Shown: positions 13,410-27,313, counted from the first letter of the stretch. The stretch: DNA of 64,000 bases from Mansonella perstans (GCA_037074765.1 JBAMDO010000023.1:62001-126000); one strand, 5' to 3'. The notes: generated from the letters alone by a model not told the origin. Translations and numbers: made by a program.

Positions 13410-14824
13410 GTAATTGTTGTTGTAATTGTTGTTGTTGTAGCTGTTGTTGTTGTCGTTGTTCTTGTTGTTCTTGTTGTCGTTGTTGTTGTTGTTGTTGTTG
13501 TTGTAGTTGTTGTTCCTGTAGCTGTTGTTGTTGTAGTTGTTGTTGTTGAATTAAGATCCTTTGATTTTCTTGTGATATTGCTGGCTGAAAAAGGAAGAAA
13601 AATATGATCGAAAAAGCTTCAAGGAAAAAAAAGAATATATTCCATTGTTGAAATATATTTTTAATTACACAAAGATTAATTGTTAACATTTGTGTAAGGA
13701 ATTTCAGCAAATCATTTTTTGATGCTACTACTTTTATCATTTATCAATTTGCAGGAAAATCTCATTTAATTAGTAATAAATTAACATTTGCTTGTTTATT
13801 ATTTGATAGTATCGAAGAAATTAATTATTACACTGCTACTCTTATTAATATTTTCAAATAATTCAGAAATTTTATTGATAAATTGAATAAATCATTCTTT
13901 TGTTAAAATGAGTCAACAAATTAAAAAAAAGAAAACAATCTTAATTAATGCAATGTTAATTATAATTAATTACTTACAAACCATTTCATGGAATTAATGA
14001 TAAATACAATCAAAGGAATTCATTATTATACTGCTTATCACACTAGTGCTTCCAGTAATTCAAAAATCTTATTAAATTATTGACAGATTAGGCATTAATT
14101 CTATCTCTTATCTATAACTGATGATATGGAAAAATGACATTTTGGTTTATCACTGAGAAATCTTACAAGCAAATTTAGCGATGACAGTCTTTGCTGTTGT
14201 CGGTTCATTATTCGGAAAATCCGTTCACTTGGAAAATGAGATTGTGATGGGGAATTTTTAATCAGTGTAGGATTAATTTGTGATAGGACCCGTCCTCTAG
14301 TTGATGGAATTACAATTGGTGCTAATTTGCTATTTGTTTCATTTGATATTTGCACAGCCTGAAAATGTCGAATGAATTATTCTTCCATTTGAATGTGATA
14401 AACAAAAGAAAATATAACAGCGTTAATTAATGCAATGTTGATTACAATTAATTACCTATAAATCATTAATTCATTTCAAAAATATAGCGAGTTACAATAG
14501 TTTAAAATAATTTTATAGAAATGGAATTTATTTCAAAATAAAAAAAACCAAATATTCTTCAATTTAAAGTTATTACTGATTTTTTTTTTTGCTTAAATAC
14601 ATCAAAGCAGTACTAGGAGAGTTAATTAATACTAATAAATACGATTTGAATGAGATACAATCGTTCAATTTATTTTTCATACTTTATACCTGAGGGAAAT
14701 CTTGGAACCTCTGAGGTTTTAGTGTGAAATTAGCATCGTTTGGAATTGTATGCAATAAGTTTCGTTGCAGATCAATGTCCATGGCATCAAACATTCGAAA
14801 TGTGTCCAATTTGAATTGATTTGC
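12671..14824 (-). CDS. Glutamine-rich protein, 5' end unresolved
   Basis: Four phase-compatible exons read leftward: 14690-14824, 14167-14358, 13208-13584 and 12671-12794 (stop at 12671-12673), giving 275 residues. The third exon encodes about 95 residues made almost wholly of Q with scattered L, R and E; a block of about 30 residues is duplicated inside it. Flanking exons are ordinary polar sequence without recognised domains, and the C-terminus is rich in S, R and P. The first exon is missing: the exon at 14824 opens in phase 0 after a TTTTAG acceptor and no upstream ATG exon could be identified, so the gene probably continues to higher coordinates. The next gene upstream (Reeler) has its own stop, so I keep them separate. 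Polyglutamine tracts are typical of transcription regulators and some secreted worm proteins; function here is unknown. Confidence 0.6.
13267..13558. repeat. CAG/CAA-type coding microsatellite
   Basis: On the plus strand the run is (TTG)n with TTA, TCG and TAG variants; on the coding minus strand it is (CAA)n with CAG, CTA and CGA variants encoding polyglutamine. CAA predominates over CAG. The array contains an internal duplication of about 90 bp. The long polyvaline frame on the plus strand is a shadow. Confidence 0.85.
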
Positions 14825-17052
14825 CTAAAATTGTCAATTTTATACATTATGATCTTTCACTTTACAATATGTAAAATGCATCAAATGTAATAATATGTGA
14901 AGAACTAGGAATTTAAAGGTTATTTTCCTTAAATTAAAAAAAATTTCTGCATATTAAGTTGTGTGTAATTGTGTGTCTGTGCGCGCCTTTATTGTATTCG
15001 CATTTATTGAACGCTATTTGTTGTTTCGGCATTTATTGTATGCCGTTTCTTGTTTCGGCATTTATTATATGTTATTTGTTCTTTCGGCATTTATTGTATG
15101 CGCATTTATTGCAAGTGCACTTGCATTTGCAGCACCTACCATGTGTATATTTATTGTGTTTGCATTTATTTAATGCGCAATTATTTGTTTTTTTTTTTTT
15201 TTTTTTTTTTTTTTTTGTGCACTCATCGAACAATTTAATCAAATATTTATTTGACATAAGCAAACTACAACGATTCAATAACAATAACAAATCTTTTCTT
15301 CATAATACTATTGAGATATGAACCATTTTAATTACTAAATGTTTCATTTAGTAATAATAATATTGCATAATTTGTAAGCTAATTATCAAGTTGTTATTTG
15401 TGCTGAAAAATTGTAAGGAAAAAACCAGCTTAATTGTATTTAAAAAAAAGAGAAAAAATCACTAAGCTTCTTAACTAGCGTTCAAAAAATAGTGCAATTA
15501 ATAAAGAGATAAAGAAAATTACTATTTGCATGCATTGGTTATTGCCAATAAATCAATAAAGAAATACTGTAAATTTTGTGAAACTTTGTTTGCTAAAAAA
15601 AATTAGTACAAAGCAAAAATATATCTTTCATTTTGTTTTGGATTAATTATTTATGCCTAATCATTTAACTAATCAATTAGTGGATTCTCTAATTAATTAT
15701 GGCAATGTCTTCAAGCATATCTTAATTATGTCGCCGAAAATTTTATGAATTTGTTACTAAATTAATTGATGACGTATTGAAATATATTCACTGCTCCTTG
15801 TTTCATAAATTTCACAGTCAGTTTGCAACCTGATGGGAGTAATTAACTTGCTCTTTCAATCATCTTACATTACTTATTTTTGATTAAAACAAACCTGAAA
15901 TTTATCACTAATCCCATCAAAACCTATTTATATCATACCCCTTCTTGTTACAAACTATTATTACTATTGTTGTTGTTGTTATTGTTATTGTTATTGTTGT
16001 TTCTTTTATCATCGCTATTGCAGTTATTATTAGAAAAAAAAAATTAAAAAAGAGAGAAAGAGAGAGAGAGGAAGGGAAAGGGAGGGGAAAGAGAGAAGAT
16101 ATGCGTTTGTTTTTGTTAGCTTTATAAGTAGGAAAAAATGGTATAATTAATTAAAAATTCGCATTGTTAGCGAAAAAAAATTCATTTGATTGGCCAACAA
16201 AACGTAGGAAAAGAGTGGAAATATTAGAAATCAAATATCTAATGATCAATCGCATCGTATAATTAAATCCAAAAAATAATTCCAAAATTTTTTTTGACAC
16301 TTAAATTTATCTCTTTTATCTGTCACAAATTTGGATGCAAATCATTTCTTTGAAAATTGGCAGAAAAGTTGGAATGGTTATTTACAAATAACTGTCAAAA
16401 TAATTCATCATTTTCATATTTTAAGTGTAAATGAAATATTTTTAAGTATGCAAGCATTGCCGCTCACAAATAATTTTTATCTTCTGATTTTTTGAACATC
16501 TCTTGGATTTAATCAAATGTATTCTTTTTTTTATCAAATTTAGATGTGCAAAATCAAAGAAGAACCTATTCCAGTTTACAAAATATTACATGTAAGCAAT
16601 GAAATTTATAAATTTCAACAATCAAATTAAATTTTATGAATTTGAATTTTTTAGCTTCCTTTCTGACCAGCCTGTGTATAATTCATTGCAATTTAAGCGA
16701 AAAATTTAATCATATTTTCCATACAATATGATCTGTGAGAATACTTTTGGAAAGAAAGCATGAATTAATTAATTGACTAACGATTCTTTTCCACGCATTA
16801 ATGCTATAATAGTGCATTAATGATATAATAGTAATTAATGCTTATTTTTCCTTGGGAAGAAAGCACTGCCTCTTTTTGGCTTATTTTAATTAGTAATAAT
16901 CTAACATAAATCACAATTAATTGTAAACAAATCTCTTCTCTTTTTAGTTTTTTTCGAAAAGAAAAAAAGGAAATTGAAATTTTGACAAATATTTAACAAA
17001 AAAAATTGCTTGCTTAAGTAGTATCATAGTGCATGAATTTATTTTAAACTTT
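14825..17052. other. Region between glutamine-rich and Reeler genes
   Basis: It should contain the missing 5' exon(s) of the glutamine-rich gene, but none could be supported. It holds a 29-bp tandem repeat, a 26-base poly-T run at about 15188-15216, a TTG/TTA-rich tract at about 15965-16010 and a purine-rich GAGA tract at about 16050-16100. Confidence 0.45.
15000..15115. repeat. 29-bp tandem repeat, four units
   Basis: The word GCATTTATT starts at 15000, 15029, 15058 and 15087, exactly 29 bases apart, with the rest of each unit similar (GCATTTATTGTATGCCGTTT is one example). Shorter echoes follow at 15102 and near 15163. Two plus-strand ORFs and one minus-strand ORF over this array are repeat artefacts. 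Confidence 0.8.
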
Positions 17053-19964
17053 TTAAATAGCAACTTCCCACGCAAAAGGACGAACCGGTGGTGGTGGTGT
17101 TACTGGTTCCGGTATGTATCCTTGAAAACCGTTTCTTTCGATTCGGCATGGTGGTATTGGTATTGATTTAATCGACTTTACCCAAAATTCATTTTGTGCT
17201 TTAACCACAGTTGCCCTAAAAAGAAACTGCAGGAATGTAAAATTAATAATTAGCAATAATAGTAACAAATGTCAGTTTTTGCATTTGATGGGATGATTAT
17301 ACAAAAAAAAAATAAAAAAGAATGCACTGATAAAACAAATGGAGAAATCACTAATAAAAAATGAAGTAGAAAGGAAACACTGCTATAATGATAGATAAAT
17401 TATTGATAAAACAATTAAATAGAACGATAATGTTGATAAAATTTAAAAAAAAATTAATAAAATGATAAAAAACAGAATGTTCATGAATACTAATGCAACA
17501 ATATTATTTCATATAGGTTTTATTTTCCAGGAAAATTATTGGTAATCATCAAGTAGTTTTGATTCATTTGTTAGCCAATGCAAAAATATTGAAGCTATTA
17601 GACAATTCCTTTTAATTATTTGAATTAGTGCAATGTAGCCAGTTAATGCCTCAATAAACAATTAACTAAATAACACAGCTTAATCAATCAGTGGACTAAT
17701 ATTCAATCAACTAATAATCAGTGGACTAATACTTAGTCACTTAATCAGCCAATCAAACTTATAAGTCAACGAATTAATACTCAATTTTTTGATGCACACT
17801 AACGATTTTAAATTAAAAAACTTTAAACAGTTTTAATTAAGCAAAAAATTAAAATATTTATTCTTTTTATTTTTATTATTATTAAAACAGTTTTTACTGA
17901 CACGAATTGTACATAATCGTCATCGTTTAGATCATTTTTCCACCATAATTTAATTCCTTTCTTTTTTTCATTATGTGAATGTGTCACGGAATTTTTGAAG
18001 CGAAAACATTGCTGTTGCCAGGAACCATTATCGTCCAGTCGTAGGAATTCTCCAACTCTCCAAAAGTAAAATAATCAATTTCAAAAGTAACTTTTAAAAA
18101 CTCCCTGCTTCAATTTTTTAAATTCTCTCAATTTCTTTTTTTGAAATATGCACAATTAAATTCTGCTAACACAATGGAACTTTAATCTTCAGTAAAAATT
18201 TCTCTCCTTATAATTATTATAACCTTTAGAAATAAACTATTTATTTTGAGATCGTTTTAAATTCTGTTGTTGAAAGTAGAATGGAAAACTAAAATTAATT
18301 TTTTTTGAATTTGAGAGAATTTTTCATAAATTTTATGAAAATAACTATACGAATAGATGTCGCCAAATTACAGTGTGAATAACTACTTACCTTCTTCCTC
18401 GATTTGGTCCTCTATAAGAAATTGGTTGCATGGCAAAACCACGAAAATTATTGGCAGTTGTGTTTCCTTGCAAATGTACTGCAATTATTATCATAATTAC
18501 TATTATTACCGTTACTTACTATTTATTGATTACTTATTATTACCGTTATTTATTTATTATCTTTTATCCATTGTTACTGCTACTGCATTTGTAATTATTC
18601 ATATTATTGCAACTATTATTATTAATTAATATTTATGGGTGTTGTTTTTATAACTATTATTATTGCAACAAATTAGCGTTATATATCGAGCCAAAATTAT
18701 TGTAACATCTATGTACCATGCAACGGAAAAATCGAAATAATTTTAAAATTATAAATTTTATATTATAATAATCATGAAATAACATTATTTCGTAATAATT
18801 CAAAAATTTTTTAGCAATTTGCAATTCAAACACGTTTGCTAGACATAGCTTCTAAATGATTCTGAATGATTTATTGATTTCACTTTATTGCTTGCTATTT
18901 GCTCTGAAATTATTATTTTTGATGACTGCTAACTCGTAACATTTTTTAGTTTGACTGATTTAAAATTGATATAGGATATAAACTGTAAGTATAAAAACTG
19001 TAAGAAATTAAATGAGACAGTATTCAGTTCCGTTCTGATTTTTTTTTCTGTATTCACTGATAAATCTACTTCTGAATTCTTGCTCGACTATAATCTATCA
19101 AAATGAAACCAGTTCCTTCCGAAATATCGCAATTTGTTTTTACCAAACAAAGTAATTCTCAAAATTTTCTCTACAGTTAAACGTCAAATTCATTTTATTT
19201 TTAAGCTAAAATAAATAAAGATTCCAAATTTCTCCTTTAATAAAAAGTATTTAATAAAGCACCAATACATCAGCATATCATATATAAATTATTCACAAAC
19301 CAAATGGTAATTATTTTGCCTATAAAGAAAAAAATCATTTCTTACACAAAGAAAAAATTCTACAAAGAAACGTCTGCAAAGAAAAATATTATTTCTACTA
19401 TAATTAATTACATTGTTAGTGAAGTATCCAATTGAAATTTTACTGAAATTCTAATTGATTGATCAGCCATGCATGAAAATCATATCAAGAATTCCATATT
19501 ATAGAATTATATAATAATAGAAATTTCATTTATAAATGTATGAACAGAAATTGGTAAATATAAATTATAAATTGCTTTAATTGCTATATAAAATGAGAGT
19601 CAACAAAATATTCATACCTTCAATTGGTTGATGTAACCAATAACACTTTTGCCGTACTGTAATATGATACGGAGGAACAGTGAGCTGAAAAAGGAGTTCA
19701 AAAAAAAAAAGAATTCATAATCATTATTTGATTTTTTCAAATTTTGAACATGAAACAGAATTATTATATTTTAAATGTTGATAAAAAATTCCAACCAATT
19801 TAATGAAAATTTTGAACCAGGACCTGTAAACCACCTTGATGTTCAACTGCTTCAAGTGGATTCATCGATTCAAAAACGGCATGAGTACATGGTGCTCCAT
19901 CTGGCCAACATGTCACCACTAGTATCAGTGATAAAGCAACAAATAGTACTTGCAAGAAGTACAT
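17053..19964 (-). CDS. Secreted Reeler-domain protein
   Basis: Five exons read leftward: 19824-19964, 19618-19684, 18391-18478, 17902-18057 and 17053-17215, giving 204 residues. The N-terminus MYFLQVLFVALSLILVVTC is a clear signal peptide, so the product is secreted. The rest matches the Reeler domain layout found in reelin, FRRS1 and insect defence proteins: PDGAPC near the start, a conserved FRGFAMQPISYRG strand, VGEF, a Cys after GSWQQQ, the THSHN motif, LWW, then FVATVVKAQNEFWVKS and a proline-rich tail. The exon 4/5 junction was chosen because it gives the usual spacing from Trp to the ATVV strand; it needs a GTCAGT donor. Exon 1 ends at an unusual GTCCTG donor. An alternative exon 5 acceptor (CTGCAG at about 17230, with donor GTAAAA) inserts eight residues. 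In this family the domain is extracellular; ligand and role are unknown here. Confidence 0.8.
17681..17785. repeat. Degenerate AATCAGTGGACTAAT repeat in a Reeler intron
   Basis: AATCAGTGGACTAATA occurs at about 17686 and 17713, followed by drifted echoes (ACTTAGTCACTTAATCAG and similar). It lies within the last intron of the Reeler gene. Confidence 0.45.
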
Positions 19965-22900
19965 TTTTTATTGCAAAATTTGTCCTGAAAGAAGAATTAA
20001 GAAAGAAAGCAATGAAACATATGTTGAAATATTTTCGTTTTTTTTTTTTTTTTTTTTTTAAAGCAGTGAAACGTTTTTATTTGTTCATGTAAGAAGCTAA
20101 TCTAACGCATTTTCTGCAAATAATAAAGTCGATCCATCACTAATCGCGCAGTCATTCCTTATAGTTTACTGCGATCAAATCACAGGTACCATGTTTTTTT
20201 CTAAGTAGTTCATGGAGATACATATAATTCATTGCTAGAAATGAAAAGCCTAAGTTATAAATAAAATTGTATTTCAAATACTTTAAAAACTTGTAAATTA
20301 TTATTAAATGCTACATTTCAGAGCTCTCATCAATTATACTGTCAATTATTATGCCTAATTATAACAAGGTATATTGCTAATTGTTAATAACACATCATTA
20401 TTCAGTTATTATCAGTTACTTTTATTTCGTTCGTCATCATTGTATTATTTCTCAATAATTTTCAAAATTTTTAGATGACACAAATCACAGAAATATTTAA
20501 ATGTAAATATATAAGCTCAAAAAGTATTCTTAAAATTTGTAAAATTAATAAAAATTATTATGATGTTTGAAGCGCAGAAAAAAACATTAAATCATTCGAA
20601 AATATAATCAAAAACTAATAAATTGAAAAATTAACCAAATTTTTTATTTTGAAATTACAGGCGGTGTATTTCAATAGAAAATGATAACAAATAAAAATAA
20701 TTTATAACACAAGATGAAAAGAATTAAAATTAGCAATGCTATCAGTTGGAAGTAGAGATATGTGCGGAATGTGAACTCTGTTAAGAAATAAAATTCAAGC
20801 AGAATTTTCATTTAGTTTTAATGTATGTAAAAATGCGCTTGCGCAAAAGACACCGAGTGAAATTTTATTTCGTCGCACCGGCACCTTTCTCTCGCTTCTT
20901 TAACATATATTACAACCATTCTATTATAATGAGTGAAACTTTTGTCCTTTTTTTTGATTTTTCTTTTGAAGTTTAAGAAATTTCAAATTAAAATTTTTTA
21001 CAATTTCCATTATGTAAAAAAGCATGTAAGTAAATTATACATTTTGAGATAGTTTATTTTTGCCCACCTTTGAATTTAATTATTAAAAAAGAAAGACACA
21101 ATGGAATCACAAATGAGAGCTTTTTAATTTAGTTTAAAAAATATATTCACAATAAACAGATTCTAATTGTTAATTTTACATTTATAACAAACATATTATA
21201 GTTGTCATTAATTTTATCCGAAAAGCATTTAGTTGAGATAAAAGAAATGCTTGAATAAAAATTAATAAATGAATATTTGTCATAAAGAATTGCGATATAC
21301 GCTAAAAATATTCAGTTTTATTTCATTTGTGAGATTTTAAACTTTTTGCAAACAAAAGAAAACTTAAAAATTTTTCGGAATTTCAACTGAACCAAATATT
21401 TGTACATCAATGAAAATTTTGATGTTTATCAATATGTTAAAACTGCCAAGAAATTCCAATTTGTTTTTATCTTCGAAAAAATTTCGTTTTTTTTTCGTTT
21501 CTTTTTTTTCCGTTTATTTTCTTGCATTTCAGCACAGTATTATCAGAAATGAATTACAGGAATAACAAATGAACCAAATTGATTATTAACAGCATCATAT
21601 GAATCGGATTTCGGAACACTGACGTGAAAAAAAAAGATCAAATTAGATTTAAAAAAAATCATCAGTTCATTAATTGTATAATACATACAAGTTGTTACTT
21701 AACTGAAACGCCTCGCAAAATCAAATAGTGCAATGTTTTAATTAATTATTCGATAAGCTTTAATCAGTTGCAAATGAATATTAACTAATTTATCTTGTGT
21801 ATGTTAGCTGTTATTGTCATAGTAGTAGAAATTTGTGAAAGAATGAAAAATACTATGTTTTGCATATTTTTGAAATAAAATTTTAAATTAAATCGGTTGA
21901 ATTTTAAATAACTCATTGATTGCTAAAACTCAGTTCAATGAATAATTATGTATGGATGGCGCTTTTTTTCTTTAAATTTAAGGTTATAAAAAATCCAAAG
22001 ATCGAAATATTCGAAATGAAGTTTGTAAATGTTTTACAGCATTTGTTAACTTTTTTGTTAATGTATTCAGCGAACAATTAAAAGAAATTTTACGCACAAG
22101 CAATTATTTGGAACGGACAGTTAAGAGAAATTTTACATTCAAAGTAATTATTCGTAAGAAAATCAAGCCGAAATAATTATCACAGTAATTGTCAATTCTT
22201 ACTAAAATTTAATTCTTAATTAAATGTAGTGTAAATAATATTGTTATTGCTAGCAGTGGCTGCAGTACTAGCAATCATTCTTTTAAAATAAATATGTTTC
22301 AATTTATTTCAAAGTTCAGTTATTTCTTAAAATTACAGTTCAATCCTTAATGTATTTCAATTTTCTATTTAAGTTTGTTGATTCATCTATTTATTAGCAT
22401 TGTTTGACCAACTCTAAATTTCGTACAGTGAAATAAGATAGATAGAAATTAAGCCCTTTAGCCTGGAATCGAATTAATTTGAGCTTCTTAACTTATGTAA
22501 GACATATGCATATCCTTCTGTCATTGAGATTGCAAAAATAATTGAATAAATCAAATTAGAACAAATTTTACTAACAAACGCAAAAATGCATCAAATTTTG
22601 TACCATTAATCAAAAAATAGATTTCTATCAAGATAAAAAATGCTCCGAGTTAATTCTGTCAGTCAATTGCTTTAAATTTTTGTGATGTCAAATCTAAAGT
22701 TTAATTTAATTAAATAACAGAATATTTTCAAATTCTGCACGACAATCAAAGCATCCAATCAGTCCAGATGAGGGATTATCAATATGAGAGAATGACTGAA
22801 ATTTCTTTTATTTTCAAATCAAAATTCTACAATATTGGTGAAGAAATTAATTTGCAATCACATTATACTAAGCATTTCTTTTTTTTTCGAAAGGCATTAA

Positions 22901-25803
22901 TCAAAATTGAAACTTGGATCAAACTAGGCTGAATTCTTTCTTTGCAGAATCTAAAAAAAATTTTTCCTACTTTTTTAAAAAAAATTATTTTTTTTTCATT
23001 CTAATTTTCTTCCTTTGTTTCATTTATGTATGAGCTAAAATGTTCAAAAAAAAATTTGTACATTGACACCAAGGACGACTTCTTAGGAATTATTTAATAA
23101 ATTTGCTGTTAAATTGAAAATGAAAGCTTCAGCTGTAGTTGAGTTGAAAAATAAAAACAAATGATTTCACAAGGAAAAAAATCCTTTTTTGAATCCTTGA
23201 TGAAACGAGAAAATTGAAAATCGAATGGAAGAGTTGAAAAGAAAAAATTTTTGAATGATTTTCAAAACCGGCTGAAGTGTCATGCTGAAGTGTTACCAAA
23301 ATAAAGAATTATTTTTTGCTGAAAATGAAAAAATAATTTAAATTCTTCACATGAAATGGAAAAGAAATTCATTAGAAAAACTTGGAGTAATATCAAAAGT
23401 AAAATATAACAAAAACACTAGAAAATATTTCGATTGCAAGAAATATTGAGAATGTAATCAATTTGAATTTGAAATTAATTCCGCTCTGTTTCCTTTCTTG
23501 AACTTTGTCTAATTTTAAAGTACAAAAACCAGTTATCAATTCTTCTTATTGATAAATAAGAAAAATTGATAATAATTTGCAGATTCATTCATTATCCTTT
23601 CACTTCATACTATTCTATCAAATACCATTCATATTTCTTACTTAATATTTACTTAGCACTGAGTGCAATCTTGCAAGGCATTTTGAAAAAAAAACTTTCA
23701 ATTTTGCTTATCGCAATTTTGAAAATAATTTTGTTCTGTGAGATGGAATCAAGTAATCTTACTTCAAAATTCTAAAGGACATAAAAATTATGTTCTAAGA
23801 TCTAAATCAATTCAAGTTTGAGAACAGCTTAAAATTATTATTGTGTAAACTGCAAGTCAAAAACTTGGTAAAACAATTTTATAATTTAAAACTTTCTAGA
23901 AGTTTTCATGGTTGAACTTTTCTTCAAATTTGAACGCAATGATTTCTTTTTTTCAACAAGCTCAATTTTGCGTTCAGATTGTCATTTTCTTTTTTTTTGA
24001 AATGAATAACAAGAAAAATAGATGTTATGTCACAACATTCTTGATAATTAATCGCTTACAACCAAAACTTACTATTCGTCAATAGCACATTTCACTGTTA
24101 TTGATACTAATCAATCATTGTTGATCTCAGGAAAAATTATCCAATCACATTGATTTTTTTTATGAACATCAGTTTTTTAAAAGTTATTCTTGCCAGCTAG
24201 AAAAAAATCATTTCATACAAAAATATCACGAAATGTCTGTGAAATTTTGCTTACTTCATGCCAACTTTACCCAAATAAACCAAATATTAATGTAAAACTT
24301 AAATTTTAAAGAATTTAAACTTTAAAAAAAATTTTAATTAGACAGCAAGATATGTTATTTTAACTTCAAACAAAAAAATTATCGTTTATAAAAATGTACA
24401 AATTGGAATTTGCAAAATTAAAGTTAAAAGGTTCATTTTAATGTATTAAATAATAATACATTGTGATTTTTTATGCATTGGAGAAGTTGAGATTTAAGAA
24501 TAAATGGTTTAATTGAAAAAATAACAAAAAAATCGGAAATTTTCAGAAAAATGTAACTTTTTAGTTGATTAGTTGATCGAACTTTCATTTATTTTCCAGT
24601 TACTATTGCTTAATCTAATTAATTTAAAAAAATATGTTTTTGTTTATTTCAAAGTTGCCCATGTTTGATAAAGTGAGACATTTCGAATTGTTTTTTTTTT
24701 TTTCAAATCTAAGTTCTTGTTTTTTTTTTGCTGATGTATTACAACAAAGTAACATTTAAAACTTTCGCATTTTCATGAAATGTTTTATTAAAGTAACAAA
24801 AAAATAAGCGGAAATTTTTGAAATTTTTCCATGCATTCATTTTTAAAATTATTGCTAAAAATTAAGTAATAAAATAAGTGAATAAAGTTGGCCATAATTT
24901 CTTTTTTTTAAAGTGCTGTCACATGAATGTTGACAGCTTTATTAATAAAATAGGTACCAGCAGAGCAATCAAAAAAATCGATATTTTAATTCTAATTCTG
25001 AACCATTTTTTGGACTTCAAATTTAACTTTAGTTAAATTATTGTTTTGTCATTTATACTCTTATTGTAAATTGTTAATTGTCTTTCTGTTGTAATAGTTG
25101 TTAATTTTGAGGTATTTGCCTTCTTTCCATATTTATTTTAATAACTATTTCGATCATTTATCAAAAATACTTTCCAAAAAAAATGAAAAAATATTTGAAG
25201 ACAAATGAAAGTTTTATAAACGCTTCCGTTCATTTTAATTTTGAACTAAGAAACAGATTTAAGTTTCAAATTTCATTTATCAATGACAAAGTTTGATTCT
25301 TAGGAGGAATTAAAATTTCCGAATGAATAAAACAATTGAATGATTTGCTCTTTGATCTGATGAATATGGGAACAATTACAGCGATCAATCTTTGAACTAG
25401 AAGACTGTAAGAAAAATTTCAGTGATTATTCGATGATCTTATAAATATGAATCACTGTTAACTCTCAAATCTGAGAAATTGTTGCCACATTATCTCTATT
25501 AAACTCTCATTCTGCAAGCTAATTAAAAAATAATCTCCACTCCATAATATAAATTCATTAATTCGTAATTTCCTTTCAAACATACTTTCAAGACCGACAA
25601 AATTTTTGAAATGTTGAACTTTAAAAATAATGTTGTTCTTAGATGGGCATCGACATAACCGATACTTTTTCAAATTAACCATAGATACACTCTAGTAATT
25701 CTTTTTCCTGAGAAATCATCAAATTCACTGATACTATCACTGATAATTATTTCTAAATAATTAATCAACAGTGTAACTTATACTTCAAGCAGTTTGAAAA
25801 AAA
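19965..25803. other. Long AT-rich intergenic region, no convincing gene
   Basis: It probably includes the promoter of the minus-strand Reeler gene. Homopolymer runs are common. The only GC-rich patch is at about 20833-20900, with a perfect palindrome TGCGCTTGCGCA at 20834-20845 inside a 47-codon plus-strand ORF starting at 20833; neither can be assigned. No splice-connected exons were recognised, and the ORFs at 23566 and 25458 (minus) show no family features. Confidence 0.5.
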
Positions 25804-27313
25804 TGTTACTTGAGACAGACATCAGAATGGTAGACTTGGCTCACGAATCACTAATTATTGTAAGATTATTGTGAGATAGAGTAATTAAAACACATATCTC
25901 TTATGCATCTAAAAAAAATCGATTTAAATCGATCTGGTTATTGCATAATTAAAATATTGTCAGATTGATGAGGACTTGCAGTGAATTAAAAAAAAAAATT
26001 GCTGAAAATAAGTACAAAATTGAAGATTTAATTTGCAAACTTTACTTATTTCTTTTATTTGATGCGTTTTAGTGTGGTGATGTTGCGATGACATTTCACC
26101 ATCAAAAACTTTTCCTGTTTCTACTGATTTTGTAATTGTTGTTCTTGTTGCTCCGTTTCTGATTATTCAAGAATGGGATGGAAGCAAACGTTCGGCGGTG
26201 CTATCGGATGTTGTTTGCGTCGTTTTAATAACTTGAACAAGAAATTATTGTTGCAACTGATATAAGAGATGAATTATTTGCAGAAACTTGAAATTTCTGA
26301 ATTGATAAAATGAAATACCTGAAACGAGTTTAACTTGAAGGACATTAAAATTCTTAATTTGACCTAAATTTTGAAATCATAAATTGAAGTTTTCGAGAGG
26401 AATTTGCTTAAAAAATAAGAGAGCGTTGAAACTCATACAATTAAACAAGTAAAATGGCAAAGGCAACAATAAATTGGGAATCCTGAAATTATAAATTGTG
26501 ATTTTTGAAAAATATTACTAGAAAATAACAGCCCGGAATATTATTTCCAATTATTTAGCTCATGATTTTTGTGATCTAATAGATTATCGTTATTCATTAT
26601 TAGTAAATTTGATTATTTTAATGGCTTACATTCGGAATATTTGGTATTCTTAGAATTTTAATGCCACCAGAATTACTAATAGCTATTATTGTCAATCAGT
26701 CTTAATCAGTTGCATACACTAATAATTATTATAACTATTAATTCATGAAATTACCAATAGCTTGAAATACTAAATACATATTTAATAATAACTTGAAAAT
26801 TTGATCACTTGCTCGCATTGTCCATTGCTGATTTATGATTACAAAAAAATCTCACCCGTTAAGTTTTTGTGGGATTTTAATTGCTTGAAAATACACTTAT
26901 TATAGGTACATTTTAAAACGAAAAAGGAAAAGCGACGTATGTCAAGTAATTTAATACGCATGCATGATAACGATGTATCTTTCTGATATCATTGATAAAT
27001 TTTTAATTCATCCGAAGTGTCACTTTAATACATATTACTGATCAATCATGTGACACACGGAAGTAAAAGTCACTATGAAGAAATGAATAAGAAAATAAAT
27101 TGTAATCATGACTGATAACGATGAATTAAAAAATTGTTTTACTTTTGATCCCAATGATCGTAAATAAGCCATCAATTTTTTTTATTAATTGTGCTTGTGC
27201 ACTTGATTTGATATTTTTTTCAGTATTAGGGAGAGAATTCCTATTTAATATTACTTTTTACTCGGATTATGTCATATTTTTAAACTGCCTAAATCTCAAT
27301 TGCTCACTTTTCA
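25804..27313 (+). repeat. 5' LTR-like repeat
   Basis: About 1.5 kb. Its outer parts (about 25804-25905 and 26935-27313) align with the right-hand copy, while about 1 kb in the middle has no partner there. The middle includes a GC-richer patch at about 26060-26230. The right boundary is approximate. Confidence 0.55.

Noticed and set aside
13263..13607. Plus-strand polyvaline ORF of 114 residues
   Set aside because: It is the reverse reading of the polyglutamine microsatellite; exon structure and phase support the minus strand.
14959..15321. Overlapping ORFs rich in Cys, His and Leu
   Set aside because: They are produced in three plus frames and one minus frame by the 29-bp tandem array and a poly-T tract.
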